A DNA stretch of 64,000 bases from Pyrenophora tritici-repentis (GCF_003171515.1 NC_089390.1:8188274-8252273), one strand, 5' to 3'. Counted from the first letter of the stretch, positions 16,252-26,901 are shown. The notes: generated by a model from the letters alone, not told the origin. Translations and numbers: made by a program.

Positions 16252-18072
16252 TCAACACTCCAACTCGACGATGGCTGCACTGCTCCAGGGTATCTCCACA
16301 CTGAGCATTCCCTTTTCGTCAATGTTCAATACCTCTTCCCTTGTAGCATTCGCCATCCTTACGGGCCTCCCCTCATCAAGCTCATAATCAAAACTATAGC
16401 CGTTCCAAGTAATTCCCGAAGTAGCGTCACTGCCCTCGGCCATGAGCCTTTGGACCTTGCCCTCGCCCTTGCAACAGCTGGGCAACTGAAACTTGTACGC
16501 ATCTTTCGGCCTTGCAAAAGGTGTTGTAAAGTTATTGGCCGTCGTATTATAAGTATGAAGATCGACGACGAGCAGGCGAGTAAGAGTATTGTTGGTATAT
16601 GCTGCGTATTGCGCTGCAGATTCTGTCGATGAATCCAAATGTGCAACGTGGAGACGAGTTGAAGGGGAGGGTTTGTGGAGGAAGGCGGCGACTGCTAGGT
16701 TACCATAGTAAGGGGGCTTGGTGCCGATAGTTGACAGGTTGGTCTGGATAGGTTGCCAGGATTGGTAACTTCATTGCAGCGTTAGTGAGGCATTAGACGG
16801 TGAAGTGTGTAAGCGTAGATGGGAGGGAGAGGAAATACGGTCGAAATAAACGTACCGGTAATTTGTCCCCTGATGCATGTGCGAGCGAGAAATGTTCTTG
16901 GAAGCAAGATACAGGTTCCAATCGACGCCCCACAATGCCGCGCCGAAACTGTTGCTTAATCCTGGGCGTCCCTGTCTAGCAAGAGAGTTATGCTCGCCCA
17001 GAATAAAGGGCAAGTCTGGATCCAGGGAAGTCCCTAGTTCCCTGATGCCTCGCGATACATTGAGCTGGGCATCCGCTTTGACAATGACGTTGCTGTGGTT
17101 CATCAATGTGCCTTGTAGCGTGATGCCCAGGTTTGTAGAAACGCCCATGTAGTTGTGCGAGGATACTATACCGACATTCCCATTCTTGTTAATACCCTGC
17201 TTCCATGCCTCTACTGGTCCTAGAGTGAAATAAGAGTCCACTCCTATGCCGGCAAAACTCGGCGCCATGAATTTTGAGCCGAAAAGGTCGGGGCATGCAG
17301 TCTTGACAGCTTGCTCGATGGTATTTGTGCCATTTATCCATTCGGATACATAGTCCGTCTCAGTCCAGTTATCACGACGGTAGCCTGAAGCGTGGAAGAG
17401 GTCAGGTTCGTTGCCGTATTCCCAAAAGTCGAGGTTGGACCCTATGGCCTTGCACGCGTACGGAACAGATGCCCAGGTTGCAGATCTTGCAGCACTGGAG
17501 TTGGCGCCCATGTTGAAGCCGTGGGTGAATTTGGTTCCGTTTGGCATGGTTTGATAAGACTCAAAAAACGATGGACCAATGGTAATGATGGTTGGGTAGT
17601 CGGCAGAGATATTGGGGCGGATGACACCGATAATACTGGTCTTTTGTGATTCATCAAAGATGGCGATGTCTCTGGACTTTAATTAGTCATGTTTACGTGT
17701 CGCTGTTAGGGAGTGGATATTACTGTGTATTGCCTCCAACGCGAGCAATAGGCATTGAACCTTGCAGTTTACCAATGTTGTTCATGAGGTTGTACGTGAA
17801 GTTATTTGGATGCGATAGATTCCCTGCAAGACACGACGATCAATTACGCCGTAAGATTCACAGAGGAGAGACTACAAATTACCAGCAAAGTCGGGCCATG
17901 ACGACAGCTCGAACGAAAAGGAAACAAACGAGTCCAAAGGAATACCGGCATCTCCAGGAACAGACTCGGAGATTACAATTGGCTTAGATTGAGTAGAAAT
18001 ATGAGTAGCCTCTGCTTTCAACGAAGCGACGAAACCCCAGAGGAGGAGGGAGCGGCTCCCAGTAGGTATCAT
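16252..18072 (-). CDS. Secreted GH79-family glycosidase (beta-glucuronidase-like)
   Basis: Glycoside hydrolase of family 79 (fungal beta-glucuronidases acting on arabinogalactan or related glucuronides). Exons 17883-18072, 17724-17823, 16856-17671 and 16252-16768 give 540 aa. The N-terminus MIPTGSRSLLLWGFVASLKA is a plausible signal peptide. The acid/base Glu lies in DFWEYGNEPDLF (about 185) and the candidate nucleophile in PFILGEHNSLARQG (about 323), followed by a C-terminal beta domain ending at EVLNIDEKGMLSVEIPWSS. Several N-glycosylation sequons (NWTE, NGT, NHS, NVS) support secretion. It abuts the maltose cluster but is likely for plant polysaccharide breakdown. Confidence 0.85.
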
Positions 18073-18677
18073 AATGAAATCTGTGCCTTGACTTTCTTCC
18101 AGCTGGCCATGCCGTCCATTTTATACAGGCCGTCGGCAACTGAACGTCGGGAAAGAATAGTATGCAAAATTTTCGAGGCTGATCTTGTCCATGTTTCTGC
18201 ATGCATAGCCCGATGAGATGCGATGAAAAGTGGAGAAAGACGTCTGGGGTGCAATGCAGGAAACGCGGGGTAAGTGATGCCGATATTCGGAATTGGAGCC
18301 ACATCCCGATGGCGAGGCAGGGATAATGCATTTAGTGTGCTCAGGTGAAGAGAAGACGATTAGCCCGAATCGATCATACGGTAGATATCATCCGGCGAAA
18401 GCTGCTCAACAAAGACTGTTCATTGACGTTAGCTGCCAATGCACACACAAGCATTTGTTTCTCATACCTATTATTCTGCATTGAAACTGTCAAAGGCTAT
18501 AGACTGAACGGAGCAAAAGCAATGAATTGTAACCTAAATTTCCTGGGATTACTCGAGTGTATGTGGAGGGGATCATGCATGGACACATCTGAGCTAGCTG
18601 CTCTCTGACAAGTCAAACGCTTCCAGTGGATGAGGCCGAATATGGTTACTCTGGATAGAATTCCCATCAGATTCCCA
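18073..18677. promoter_or_regulatory. Intergenic, GH79 promoter
   Basis: About 600 bp upstream of the GH79 start. No other gene is seen. An 11-bp direct duplication (ATTCCCATCAG twice, 18660-18681) overlaps the 3' end of the zinc-ribbon gene. Confidence 0.4.
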
Positions 18678-18681
18678 TCAG
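18660..18681. repeat. 11-bp tandem duplication
   Basis: ATTCCCATCAG occurs twice without spacer. It spans the stop codon of the zinc-ribbon gene and its 3' flank. Confidence 0.85.
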
Positions 18682-19335
18682 CGCACCGTATCCTTCCGAA
18701 TATGTCGTCGATCAAAGTATCGCATGGATGCTTCGAGTCTGCGTTTGATGCTTAGCTCTACAGCCGCACCATCAGGGTCGTGACGGTAGGACTCAACGTC
18801 TCCGATGTAAAAGTACATGGGTTCCCTTTCGTCCGTCTCGCTGCGCAAACAAAGCAGTTGGCCAAACAAGATGCTGGATCCTACTACACTCGCACGCTGT
18901 GTCAGTCCACAACGACGGCACGAACGGCAATATCTACTGAAGTCAATATTTTGCTGTTGGATGAAGCGGTCCTCAAGAATCTCCTTTTGCGATACAAGGT
19001 ATCGATGTGAGGACTTCAGACGTGGTGTCGTACGGGGACATGATGTGTTCACATCCTTGGCATACTAGGTACTTGAAGGGGTAACTGCCCTGGTAGTGGA
19101 TCAAGTGGTTTTCAAAACCACATCCGCAGATCCAGATGCCATGGCCGGGATCGGTGCGAACTTTGGGATAGCTGAAAGCATCCCAGGGCTCTTCGGCAGG
19201 CTGAGCGGCATCAAGCTGCTCTTGAAGTGTTGGTCGGATTGGTTCTGGTGTCTTGGGACGGCTGTGGTGGACAAAGGCGGAAGTGGCCTTTGTCAAATTG
19301 GAGAGCGAGACGCGCTTGGAAATTGTCTGAGTCAT
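18678..19335 (-). CDS. Cysteine-rich zinc-ribbon protein, possibly frame-broken
   Basis: I do not recognise a named function. The first part (MTQTISKRVSLSN, from 19335) contains a zinc-ribbon-like CGCGFENHLIHYQ ending in VCQGC (CxC-x19-CxxC). The second, in another frame, contains YCRSCRRCGL, then YIGDVESYRHDPDG, to the stop at 18678. A 109-nt intron (18937-19033, GTACGA to TTGACTTCAG) joins exons 19034-19335 and 18678-18936 in frame to 186 aa. However the excised segment encodes TTSEVLTSIP in the upstream frame, which looks like protein sequence, so a frameshift in a once continuous gene is the alternative. Correction on intron size: 18937-19033 is 97 nt. Confidence 0.5.
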
Positions 19336-19709
19336 GGTATTGATGAGCAAACAAAAAAGTGCTGTGGAGTTGTGCTTTGAGTGGGGAACAAAGGCGGGGA
19401 GTGATATAGGACGGTGGAGTGAGCTGTGCGCTGCATGGCCAGCTCACTTTGTGCGTTGTGTGGGTACATGAGAAAGAGCATTGTACACAAGGTTTCTACA
19501 TGGGAATCAAGTCATGTAAAATTGATGCGATGATGCATTTGATGGTGTGTCATCCGGTGCTGATGTGTATGGAGGGTTGATGGCAAGAGAGAACGGGTAG
19601 GCGTACGGACCACGCGGCGCTAGTTGCTGACACGAAAGCCCAAGGTTATGGGACCACGGGTCCTCAACTTGAGCGCTCACGTGCATTGCAACCAACAACC
19701 ACCATTGTC
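19336..19709. promoter_or_regulatory. Divergent promoter, zinc-ribbon gene / STE24
   Basis: About 375 bp between divergent starts. No conserved element recognised; GATGATGCATTTGATG-type imperfect repeats near 19527. Confidence 0.35.
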
Positions 19710-21268
19710 ATGATCCAGGCACTTCTTCAGGTAAGCTTGACATGTATCCGGGGCTTGGGCGGTGGATATTTGAGAATACTAACGCGGTTGCAGCGCCTGG
19801 CCCGCTGGCTCGACAGGCCGTTCTTTCCATGGAAACAGCTCATCGTTGGCTTCAACCTGGCCGAATTTGGCCTCGAAAACTGGCTCCTCTACCGTCAATA
19901 TCGCGTGCTGCAACGCACATCAATTCCCAAGGCTCTCGACAAGGAAATCGAACGTGAGACGTTTGACAAATCTCAGGTAATCGACTCGACAGGTGCAAAA
20001 AGGCGGCGATGAACTCGGCTTACGTATGTGAAATGCAGGAATACGGTCGCGCAAAGGCAAAATTCAGTTTCATGTCGGGTCTCTTCAACCAGATCAAATC
20101 CATTGCCACGCTCTACTTCAACCTCTACCCGTTGGTCTGGGCCGCGGCCGGCTCCGTCGTCGCTCGCTATGCGCCGGTGCGCTTCTCTGGCGAAATCACA
20201 CAGTCGCTCTTGTTCATGTATATGCTAGGATGGATTGACCTGGTGGCCGGCCTTGGCTTCTCGTACTACCACAGCTTCGTGCTCGAGGAGAAGTTTGGGT
20301 TCAACAAGATGACGGTCAAGCTCTGGATCACGGACATGATCAAGGGCCAGGCTCTCGCAATTGCATTTGGCGTTCCCATTGGCAGTGCCTTCCTGGCGAT
20401 TATCAAGAAGACAGGCCAAGGCTTCTTCTACTACCTCTGGATCTTCATGTTGCTTGTTCAGATCACAGGCATGACGATTTACCCCATCCTCATCGTGCCG
20501 CTGTTCAACAAGCTAGAACCGCTCAAGCCGGGCAAGCTCAAGGAGTCGGTCGAGGCTCTCGCATCCAAGCTCAACTTCCCTCTTGCCGAGTTACAAGTGA
20601 TTGACGGTAGCAAGCGCAGCGCACACAGCAACGCCTATTTCACCGGACTCCCTTGGATTGGCAAGAAGAAGATTGTTATCTATGACACACTGTTGGAGAA
20701 GAGCACGGAGAAGGAAGTCGAGGCTGTCCTGGCACACGAGCTTGGACACTGGAAGATGAACCACACATCGCGACTACTGCTGATTAGCCAGGCGCATTTG
20801 TTCTACGTCTTCGCCCTGTTCTCCGTCTTCATCAACAACAAGTCGCTCTATGCCGACTTTGGTTTCAACCGAGAGCAGCCAACCATTGTTGGTTTCATGC
20901 TATTCAACGAGATCCTGTCCCCTACAGACTCGATAGTCAAACTTGTGCTCAACATTTGGACTCGCAGCATGGAGTACGAAGCGGGTATGTAGCAGCTATC
21001 TTGTATGTCTGGTCCAAGCTAACACAAAACAGATGCGTTTGCTGTGAAGCTTGGTTATGCGCGCGAACTGGGATCTTCATTGATCAAGCTCCAAATCCAG
21101 AACCTATCCAGCATGGATGCTGACTGGTTCTACTCGAGCTTCCACCACTCGCACCCTATTCTGACTGAGCGATTAAAGGCGATGAAGTGGACGGGGGATA
21201 AGAAGGTGGTTGAGGACAAGGCGGCAGACGAGGACAAGGCGGTAAAGGCAACGAACCGAGAACTATAG
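19710..21268 (+). CDS. STE24: CAAX prenyl protease 1 (Ste24)
   Basis: Zinc metalloprotease of the ER membrane (M48A) that removes the CAAX tripeptide, and makes the second N-terminal cut of a-factor-type pheromone. Exons 19710-19730, 19794-19976, 20039-20984 and 21033-21268 give 461 aa. The first exon is only seven codons (MIQALLQ), confirmed by phase. The zinc motif HELGHWK is at about 301-307, with the downstream third ligand in RSMEYEADAFAVKLG, restored by the last splice. Seven or so hydrophobic helices and the motif SNAYFTGL are as in yeast Ste24. The C-terminus is charged and Lys-rich. Confidence 0.95.
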
Positions 21269-21421
21269 ACGTGCATGTGGTGGTCATGTGTAGATGTGCG
21301 TAGATGTATTGGACAAGGTTTGGGCGAGGCTGGGAAGCGTGAGGCTCCCAAGGCCACTGTCATTTTGTGTATTTGATGGCATTCCTATATACTCGTTTCT
21401 CACAATGAAGGAGGGGCTAGT

Positions 21422-21994
21422 TTAAGCCGCATGGTGCAGCTTTGGAGCAGCTTTCTCCCTCTTCCTCTGTAGATGTCTCTCCTTCTTGGCCTTCTTCTTC
21501 GCTTCCTTGTCCGTGTGAGCGCCATCATCGACATGCTCCTTCCTCGTGTCTGGTTCCTCGCCACGTTGCTCTGGCTGATAGTCAGCCATGCCTTGCAAGC
21601 CGTCCTCAGGCGTTGACTGATTTGACTTTCTTGGCTTCTTTGACTTGTTTGACTTGTTTGACTTGTCGCCCGGCTCTCCTCCTGGGGTAGTAACAGCAAT
21701 GTCGGCAACATGATGGTGATGGTCATCGTGCAGGTCAAGAAGCGATAAGTCCGCCTCCAGGTGCTCGCCGTGTAAACCGGCAGCGACGCGGCGCAAGTGA
21801 TGCATGAGTGGATTGCCCAAGGCGCCGCCCTGGGCGTTGAAGGTGACGCCCCGTGGTGTAATCATGGCGTCTGGGTGGAGGTGCGCATGTATTTCCGAGT
21901 TTTTCAAGTACTTGTCTAGCATGGCGGAGGCGGAAGTGGACGACATGGGCGTGCTGGACACATGTCGGACCGGCGGGGGCGCTTCCAGTGGCAT
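21422..21994 (-). CDS. Uncharacterised charged protein, 190 aa
   Basis: Not recognised. Single exon starting MPLEAPPPVRHVSSTP. The N-terminal third is ordered-looking (MLDKYLKNSEIHAHLHPDA, then TPRGVTFNAQGGALGNPLMH and LRRVAAGLHGEHLE), the middle has His-rich DLHDDHHHHV, and the C-terminus is a long Lys/Arg/Glu tail (KEAKKKAKKERHLQRKREK) like those of nucleolar or rRNA-processing factors. A 9-bp tandem repeat encodes a Ser-Asn-Lys triplet run. A nucleolar role is only a guess from composition. Its stop is convergent with STE24 and it diverges from the bL34m gene. Confidence 0.7.
   Translation of the reverse strand: MPLEAPPPVRHVSSTPMSSTSASAMLDKYLKNSEIHAHLHPDAMITPRGVTFNAQGGALGNPLMHHLRRVAAGLHGEHLEADLSLLDLHDDHHHHVADIAVTTPGGEPGDKSNKSNKSKKPRKSNQSTPEDGLQGMADYQPEQRGEEPDTRKEHVDDGAHTDKEAKKKAKKERHLQRKREKAAPKLHHAA
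21639..21665 (-). repeat. 9-bp tandem repeat, three units, in coding sequence
   Basis: TTTGACTTG three times in a row; on the coding strand it reads as the repeated tripeptide Lys-Ser-Asn within the gene at 21422-21994. Confidence 0.85.
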
Positions 21995-22349
21995 AGCGAC
22001 GAAATTCAATCAGGTTATGCAAGGAAGAGAGATGGGGAGTGTAGTATGCGCCTAGTATGCGCCTTGTACGCACCCTGTACGCGCTGTTGAAGGGTCAGTT
22101 AGGACGTGTCGCCATGAAGGAGCACTTTTGCACTTTGCACTTGGCGATGCAGGTACTGGGGCAGAAAAGTACTTAGTCAAGGCACCAAAGAAAAAAAGCG
22201 CACGGACCGCCGCCCCCAATGGCTTTCGGTAGCGATGGTGGTAGCGTGTTTTTGCGCATCTGGATGGCTTGCGCCGGGCGTGCATCCAACACCTCAATAC
22301 GGGTTGGGTCAAGTAAATTAAACAACGACGACACTGTCGCAAACACGGG
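21995..22349. promoter_or_regulatory. Divergent promoter, unknown gene / bL34m
   Basis: 355 bp. It contains the four-unit 11-bp repeat at 22043-22086 listed separately and otherwise no gene. Confidence 0.4.
22043..22086. repeat. Four tandem 11-bp units
   Basis: Units: AGTATGCGCCT, AGTATGCGCCT, TGTACGCACCC, TGTACGCGCTG. The first two are identical, the last two diverged but keep GTAYGC. It lies 49 bp upstream of the unknown gene's ATG at 21994, in its promoter or leader. Confidence 0.85.
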
Positions 22350-22842
22350 ATGAAAGCCTTTCCCTGCGTGAGGGCAATTGCTCGCCCTAGACACAGCACA
22401 TGTACCCTCCTCCGCCCACGCTTCCCAATACCAACACGCCAATCGTACGTCCCTACCCTACCCTCTTCCTCCACCCAAGAAGACGCATAAACACTGACTA
22501 ACACAAACACACACACATAGTTCACCACTGCAAACCCGACTCATGTCGCTTCTCACACCCCATCGGCCCACGCTCGCCCGCTCATCCTTGGTCCCACCAC
22601 CAGCTACCACAGGCTCGCTCCTCCCTTGTGCCGGTACAGACACGCTCGACATCATGGGCAAGATATCGCAACATCCCGGTCTGGGCAGCATGCAAATTCG
22701 GTGTGGTCCAAGAGATACTTATAATCCGAGTCATCTGGTGAGGAAGCGGAGACATGGGTTTTTGAGTCGGATCCGTACCAAGAAGGGCAGGAAGTTGCTT
22801 ATGAGGAGATTGAAAAAGGGAAGATGGAACTTGAGCCATTGA
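22350..22842 (+). CDS. MRPL34: Mitochondrial large ribosomal subunit protein bL34m
   Basis: Short basic protein of the mitochondrial large subunit. Exons 22350-22444 and 22521-22842 give 138 aa. The C-terminal 45 residues are the bacterial-type L34 fold: [18 protein letters not shown] then [15 protein letters not shown]. The first exon ([17 protein letters not shown]) supplies an Arg-rich mitochondrial presequence and joins in phase 2 across a GTACGT...CACATAG intron. An internal ATG at 22543 would give a shorter protein without a presequence, so the two-exon model is preferred. Confidence 0.88.
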
Positions 22843-22934
22843 TTGGCTTCTGTTGCCCTCTACGAATCGAGAAGTAGCAAAACGAAGCCTGCTACACATT
22901 ACATATCAAATCATACTGTTCACCCACGAAGCCA

Positions 22935-23699
22935 CTACACACACCCCTCCTCAACCGACTCCCCCTTCACCCCCTCCCCAAGCCCCTCAGCAAGGCTCAG
23001 CTCCTCATCTACCTTGTCAATCTGCTTCAACACAAACGCAATTGTCGCATCCCTTGCCTTGTTCACCCTGGCCAAAGCCTCCATACTCATGCTCGCATAA
23101 TCTACCGGTTTTGCCGGCGTCAATGGCACAGCCAACCCGCCCACCAACTTGGCTTTCTTTTCCCCCAGCAATTTTCTCAACGCAAAGATGTTGTAATCTC
23201 TCTCCTGGAGATTCTTCACTAGCTCGCATCTCCGGCTTTCCTCTTCTGCTCTTCTCTTCTTGCTCGTGCTTCCCTGCTGCGCAACCGCATCAGCCGCCTT
23301 CCACGCCCCTATTGCCGCTTTGGCGCTGTTTTCAATGTGCGTGAAACGGATCGGGCCAATGTTTTGGCCGCCATACCAGCGTGCAACGACGACGGTGCCT
23401 GTCGTCTGTGTCGAAAGTAGCACGTTGGAGAGGCGTGCCCCGGCCCATTTCTCCCCGTCATCGTCGTGACCCAAGTCATAGAGCGTCCTTGACGACGGAG
23501 TCAAAGACATCTGCCGTGAGGGAGTGCGCCAAGCCGCTATTTTATGCGTTGCAGTCCGGAATACCGCCAGGCCTTGTAGAGTTTTGGCAGGTAGATTGGG
23601 AGAGAAGGCTGCCGTGAAGGTGCATGCTTGTTCTTGAATAGCGGCGGAGAAATAAACTTCACGTCTCGACGAATCTACTGGTGAGCGCTGTCTTTTCAT
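22935..23699 (-). CDS. IMPACT/YIH1 N-terminal domain (UPF0029) protein
   Basis: Single exon, 254 aa. The core FTAAFSP, ATHKIAAWR, DLGHDDDGEKWAGARL, VVVARWYGGQNIGPIRFTHI and AKAAI is the UPF0029/Impact-N fold. Yeast Yih1 and mammalian IMPACT, which carry it after an RWD domain, inhibit Gcn2 activation by competing for Gcn1; here no RWD domain precedes it, so it is a stand-alone fungal Impact-domain protein and that role is uncertain. The C-terminal 120 residues are predicted helical and charged (KKRRAEEESRRCE, then ALARVNKARDATIAFVLKQI). Convergent with bL34m. Confidence 0.8.
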   Translation of the reverse strand: MKRQRSPVDSSRREVYFSAAIQEQACTFTAAFSPNLPAKTLQGLAVFRTATHKIAAWRTPSRQMSLTPSSRTLYDLGHDDDGEKWAGARLSNVLLSTQTTGTVVVARWYGGQNIGPIRFTHIENSAKAAIGAWKAADAVAQQGSTSKKRRAEEESRRCELVKNLQERDYNIFALRKLLGEKKAKLVGGLAVPLTPAKPVDYASMSMEALARVNKARDATIAFVLKQIDKVDEELSLAEGLGEGVKGESVEEGCV

Positions 23700-24953
23700 T
23701 TCTTGTTCCGTCTCGTTCTTGTGCTTTGAATGGGGTCGGTGTTGATAGAAGGAAGGATCATGCGTGGTTGGGGTGCAGGGATCATGACATGGGGGAACCG
23801 AGCTTGTTACGCTAAATATGATGCCGAATGGACCTCGTTGACTTTATACCAGACTTCGCTTTCATCCTTGATCAAAGTCTACTCTTCCCCATAACTTGAT
23901 TGTTCTCGCTCCCATAAGACTTTTGTCCCCTATTGCCTTCCCTTGATCTTCATTCTTGATCACTAAATCACAATATTAAACTAATCTCTACATTGCCAAT
24001 TCGTCTCCTTTTATCTACATTGACTAATTCTTGTGTCTTCCCTAAATCAGCTTATCTTGTCTTTCTTATACCATCTTATTAGAACCTTCCATTAAACACA
24101 AGAAGGTAGGCTCAGGCAGTCTGGTGTGATGCTGCAAACGTTATCCAGGGGAGAGCCACATAACCCTCGCCGTCGCCGTCGCTTCATATAAATCGCTATC
24201 ACGTAGACAGGTGTGCAACATCTCTTCGACGTCCGGTATTCTCTCGCTCCACCCTACTAATCACTAAACAGGGTAAACAATTTTTACCAACGCTATCTCC
24301 ATGTTCACTTGCTTTCCATCGCCAATAGCAGATCAAGTCTCTTCCTGTGAGTAGAGTTCTTGCCCAAGACTTACTTAGCGATGACGCCACCAGTTGCTGC
24401 CTCTCTCACCCTTCTTTCACTTCTCGGTGCAACAGCCACGTCATAGCCGACGCACGGGACCGCCACTCTCTATATAATCCGCCCACTTACCCCCCAGGCT
24501 ACTTTCCTGCAGCTCGAGAAACTTTTGGCGCGAGGAGACTACCAATCAACACGCGCAAGTTTACAAAAGCTCCGACATCTGGCTTACCACACTGAACCTT
24601 CTACACCCCGATCTTTGGTCAAGTCAATCATCACTTTGGCTCCAAGGTACACTCGGCCCTGGACAAGCTACTAAAGGCTAGAGCTTCTGATCGATTCCAA
24701 AAAAAAAGGTACGCTAAAGATCAAAGCTAAGTTTGCTTCACATGTTTTGCTTGCATCTTTCGCGCTTGATTGCAGACAAAGGCGTGTTCAGTTCAAGGAA
24801 CCTTTTCGCCACCACTTTGCGCATCGCAGAATCCACTGACATTTGAGTTCCAGGAACAGTTTCAAGTCGCGCTTTGGACGCGCAACAAACATACTCAGCA
24901 AGACATTCCCCTCACTCTCAGTCAAACTGATCAACCAGCCCGATACGTGAATC
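23700..24953. promoter_or_regulatory. Long pyrimidine-rich intergenic region
   Basis: 1.25 kb without a supportable gene between divergent genes. From about 23850 to 24110 it is markedly C/T-rich on the plus strand (many CTT, TCTT, TTGATC units). An A9 run is at about 24700. It could be a promoter with a long 5' leader for the gene at 24954. Confidence 0.4.
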
Positions 24954-25990
24954 ATGGGTCGCTTCGAAGGGTTGAACGATGACACCAAAGACCTGGTGAC
25001 CTGTCTTCTCCCTGCATTGGCCGCCTCCTTCGGCCTCTCTGACCCCGTTCACATTATACCTGAGGACATACGCATGCGTGCTTGGGACTGTGAGCGCCGC
25101 GACCACATCAAGGCAGAGACCGAAAACGACCCGCGCAACTGGGGGGTGCAGTTCCTCAAAGACCTCAAAGCCATCTCGCGCCTTAACAGTGGCAATCTCA
25201 CAGAGTTTCAGGAGATTCTGCGCGGCAAAGTGGCACTGCATGAGCCAAAGCATCCGTGGTGCCGGCTCGCGGACATCAAGGAAATCAAGGACGAGTACGA
25301 GCACCCTGAAAAGAAGAACAAAGTCGTCGTTGTTGAGGAGGAGAGCAGCTCATCGACGGACTCGTACTTTGAGGAACTAGTTGAGCCCGATGTGCCGACT
25401 GGGAAGAAGCGGGCGCTGAATAGCGGGAGGCATGAGGTGTATGAAGCGCGGGTTATAGAGAAGCGGCGGAAACGTAAGTTACCACGATACCTTTTACCAT
25501 TTCCATATCTAGTTGCTCTACTTCATACCCTTTACTAACAACACATGGTGCAGAAAAGCCGAGGCGCCTCCGACGTTCTCCCACGGGCGGCTTCCAGCGA
25601 CACGATCCTCATGCCAAAAAGCGCCGCTCCATGGACCCCCATCACTCTCGCTCCAGTCGCACTCCCATATCCGGCCGTACTCAGCGTCAACCGCGAATCA
25701 TGTCATCTGACGACGAGGCCTCTGTTAATTCGCCTGATGCCCGATCCCTCTATGGTCACACGACACCTGCCTTGTCCGTCTCGCCTGGTTCTTCCACCGC
25801 TCATGTGTATAACATGGAGCTGGAGCCAGCTTCAAATGAGCCGCTTGCCGTTCAGAAGCTTCAGGCTGAACTGGAGGTTGCAGAGGCGGAGCTCAAGGCT
25901 GCGAGGCTGAGGCACCAGTATCTTCAGGCTAAGGAGCAAGCAAAGCAGGAGGCCTTGCATTGTGATGACGGACATCAGACGCTCGAGTAG
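24954..25990 (+). CDS. Uncharacterised protein with C-terminal coiled coil
   Basis: Not recognised. Exons 24954-25473 and 25554-25990 give 318 aa. The N-terminal 120 residues look folded (MGRFEGLNDDTKDLV, then RMRAWDCERRDHIKAE and NWGVQFLKDLKAIS). A middle acidic/serine segment (VVVEEESSSSTDSYFEE) precedes a basic region with nuclear-localisation-like clusters (KKRRSMDPHH), and the last 60 residues form a heptad-like helix (VQKLQAELEVAEAELKAARL). Nuclear location is inferred from the basic clusters. It may be a lineage-restricted gene. Confidence 0.68.
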
Positions 25991-26421
25991 GGGGTTTCAT
26001 TGCGTGTGTTGGGCGTGCAATTTGGCCTCTCGTCTGGTCACGACCGAACAAAGCGTTATTGGAATATATCAGGGAGATCATGGATGCAAATCTGTCACAT
26101 TTCAAACCACACCTATTTTTCTTGGCTGTAAGGGTGGATTTCTGATAGAATGATGGCGTAAAGTCTGAACATACTGCGTAGTATAGTCACAGCAGAATAT
26201 GATAGCACTTTCATATGAATGATGAACGACATGTATACGGGTATCAATTTATCAGCCAAGGGGTGTCATAAAAAACTTGACAGTGTGGGTAAGCACCTAA
26301 TGGGCGTGTCTGGCGACTACAATGGCCCTTGTACAATGACACCAGGGTGCGAGCAATCGGTCTCGCATCATGGTCATTCGATGAACAAGTCATGTCGTCA
26401 AGCCAGGTTGTCAAGGGCCTA
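25991..26421. other. Convergent 3' intergenic region holding a MITE copy
   Basis: Between the stops of the genes at 24954 and 26422. AT-rich with the inverted-repeat element at 26256-26349. No gene seen. Confidence 0.55.
26256..26349 (+). mobile_element. MITE-like inverted-repeat element, copy B (about 94 bp)
   Basis: Left end CCAAGGGGTGTCAT, right end reverse complement CACCCTGGTGTCATTG. The interior ACTTGACAGTGTGGGTAAGC then ACCTAATGGGCGTGTCTGGC aligns closely with the reverse complement of copy A. The right half has lost much of its terminal repeat beyond 14 bp, so this copy looks older. Confidence 0.72.
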
Positions 26422-26901
26422 TTAAGCCTTGGTATAAGCCGGCAACAAGTCGTCACTGTCGGTCTTCTTCGCCGCGGCCCTCGCCTTCCTCCTCTCCCGA
26501 CGATCCAACTCCCTCGCCACAGCCTTGGCAAGCTTCCTCCTCTCCTCGCGCTCCTTTTGCTTCAACACATCCGTCTTGCCCTTGCCCGTCCACACGCTCT
26601 TGAACTCCTTGCGGAACTTTTGTCCAAAAGTAAGATGCTTGTCGGCTTCCTCGTCAGCCTGGCGCTGGTTGTACTCCTCCTCGTCGTCTGTATCGTAGAA
26701 GTCGGATTCCGCGTCGTCGCCCTCGCCCACGAGGCGGTTGGTTTCCGAAGACTCGAGGCTCACGGCGCGCTGGTTACGCGCCTTGTCCCACGCCTTGGTG
26801 CGGGTGTAAGCTACACAGCCTGTGATGCTGAGGACTGTGAGGAAGGGGAAGGAAAGGAAGAGCAGCATGACGATGCCGAAGGCGATGAGGTCTTCGTCCA
26901 T
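26422..26901 (-). CDS. Small single-span membrane protein, uncharacterised
   Basis: Single exon, 159 aa. Residues about 7-30 (IAFGIVMLLFLSFPFLTVLS) form one transmembrane helix; the rest is a charged cytosol-type tail with an acidic stretch (DDAESDFYDTDDEEEYNQ), FGQKFRKEFKSVWTGKGK and a basic helix (LDRRERRKARAAAKK). No signal peptide cleavage motif is obvious, so a signal-anchored protein with the long tail in the cytosol is likely. Function unknown. The start ATG at 26901 is the first in the frame. Confidence 0.72.
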   Translation of the reverse strand: MDEDLIAFGIVMLLFLSFPFLTVLSITGCVAYTRTKAWDKARNQRAVSLESSETNRLVGEGDDAESDFYDTDDEEEYNQRQADEEADKHLTFGQKFRKEFKSVWTGKGKTDVLKQKEREERRKLAKAVARELDRRERRKARAAAKKTDSDDLLPAYTKA

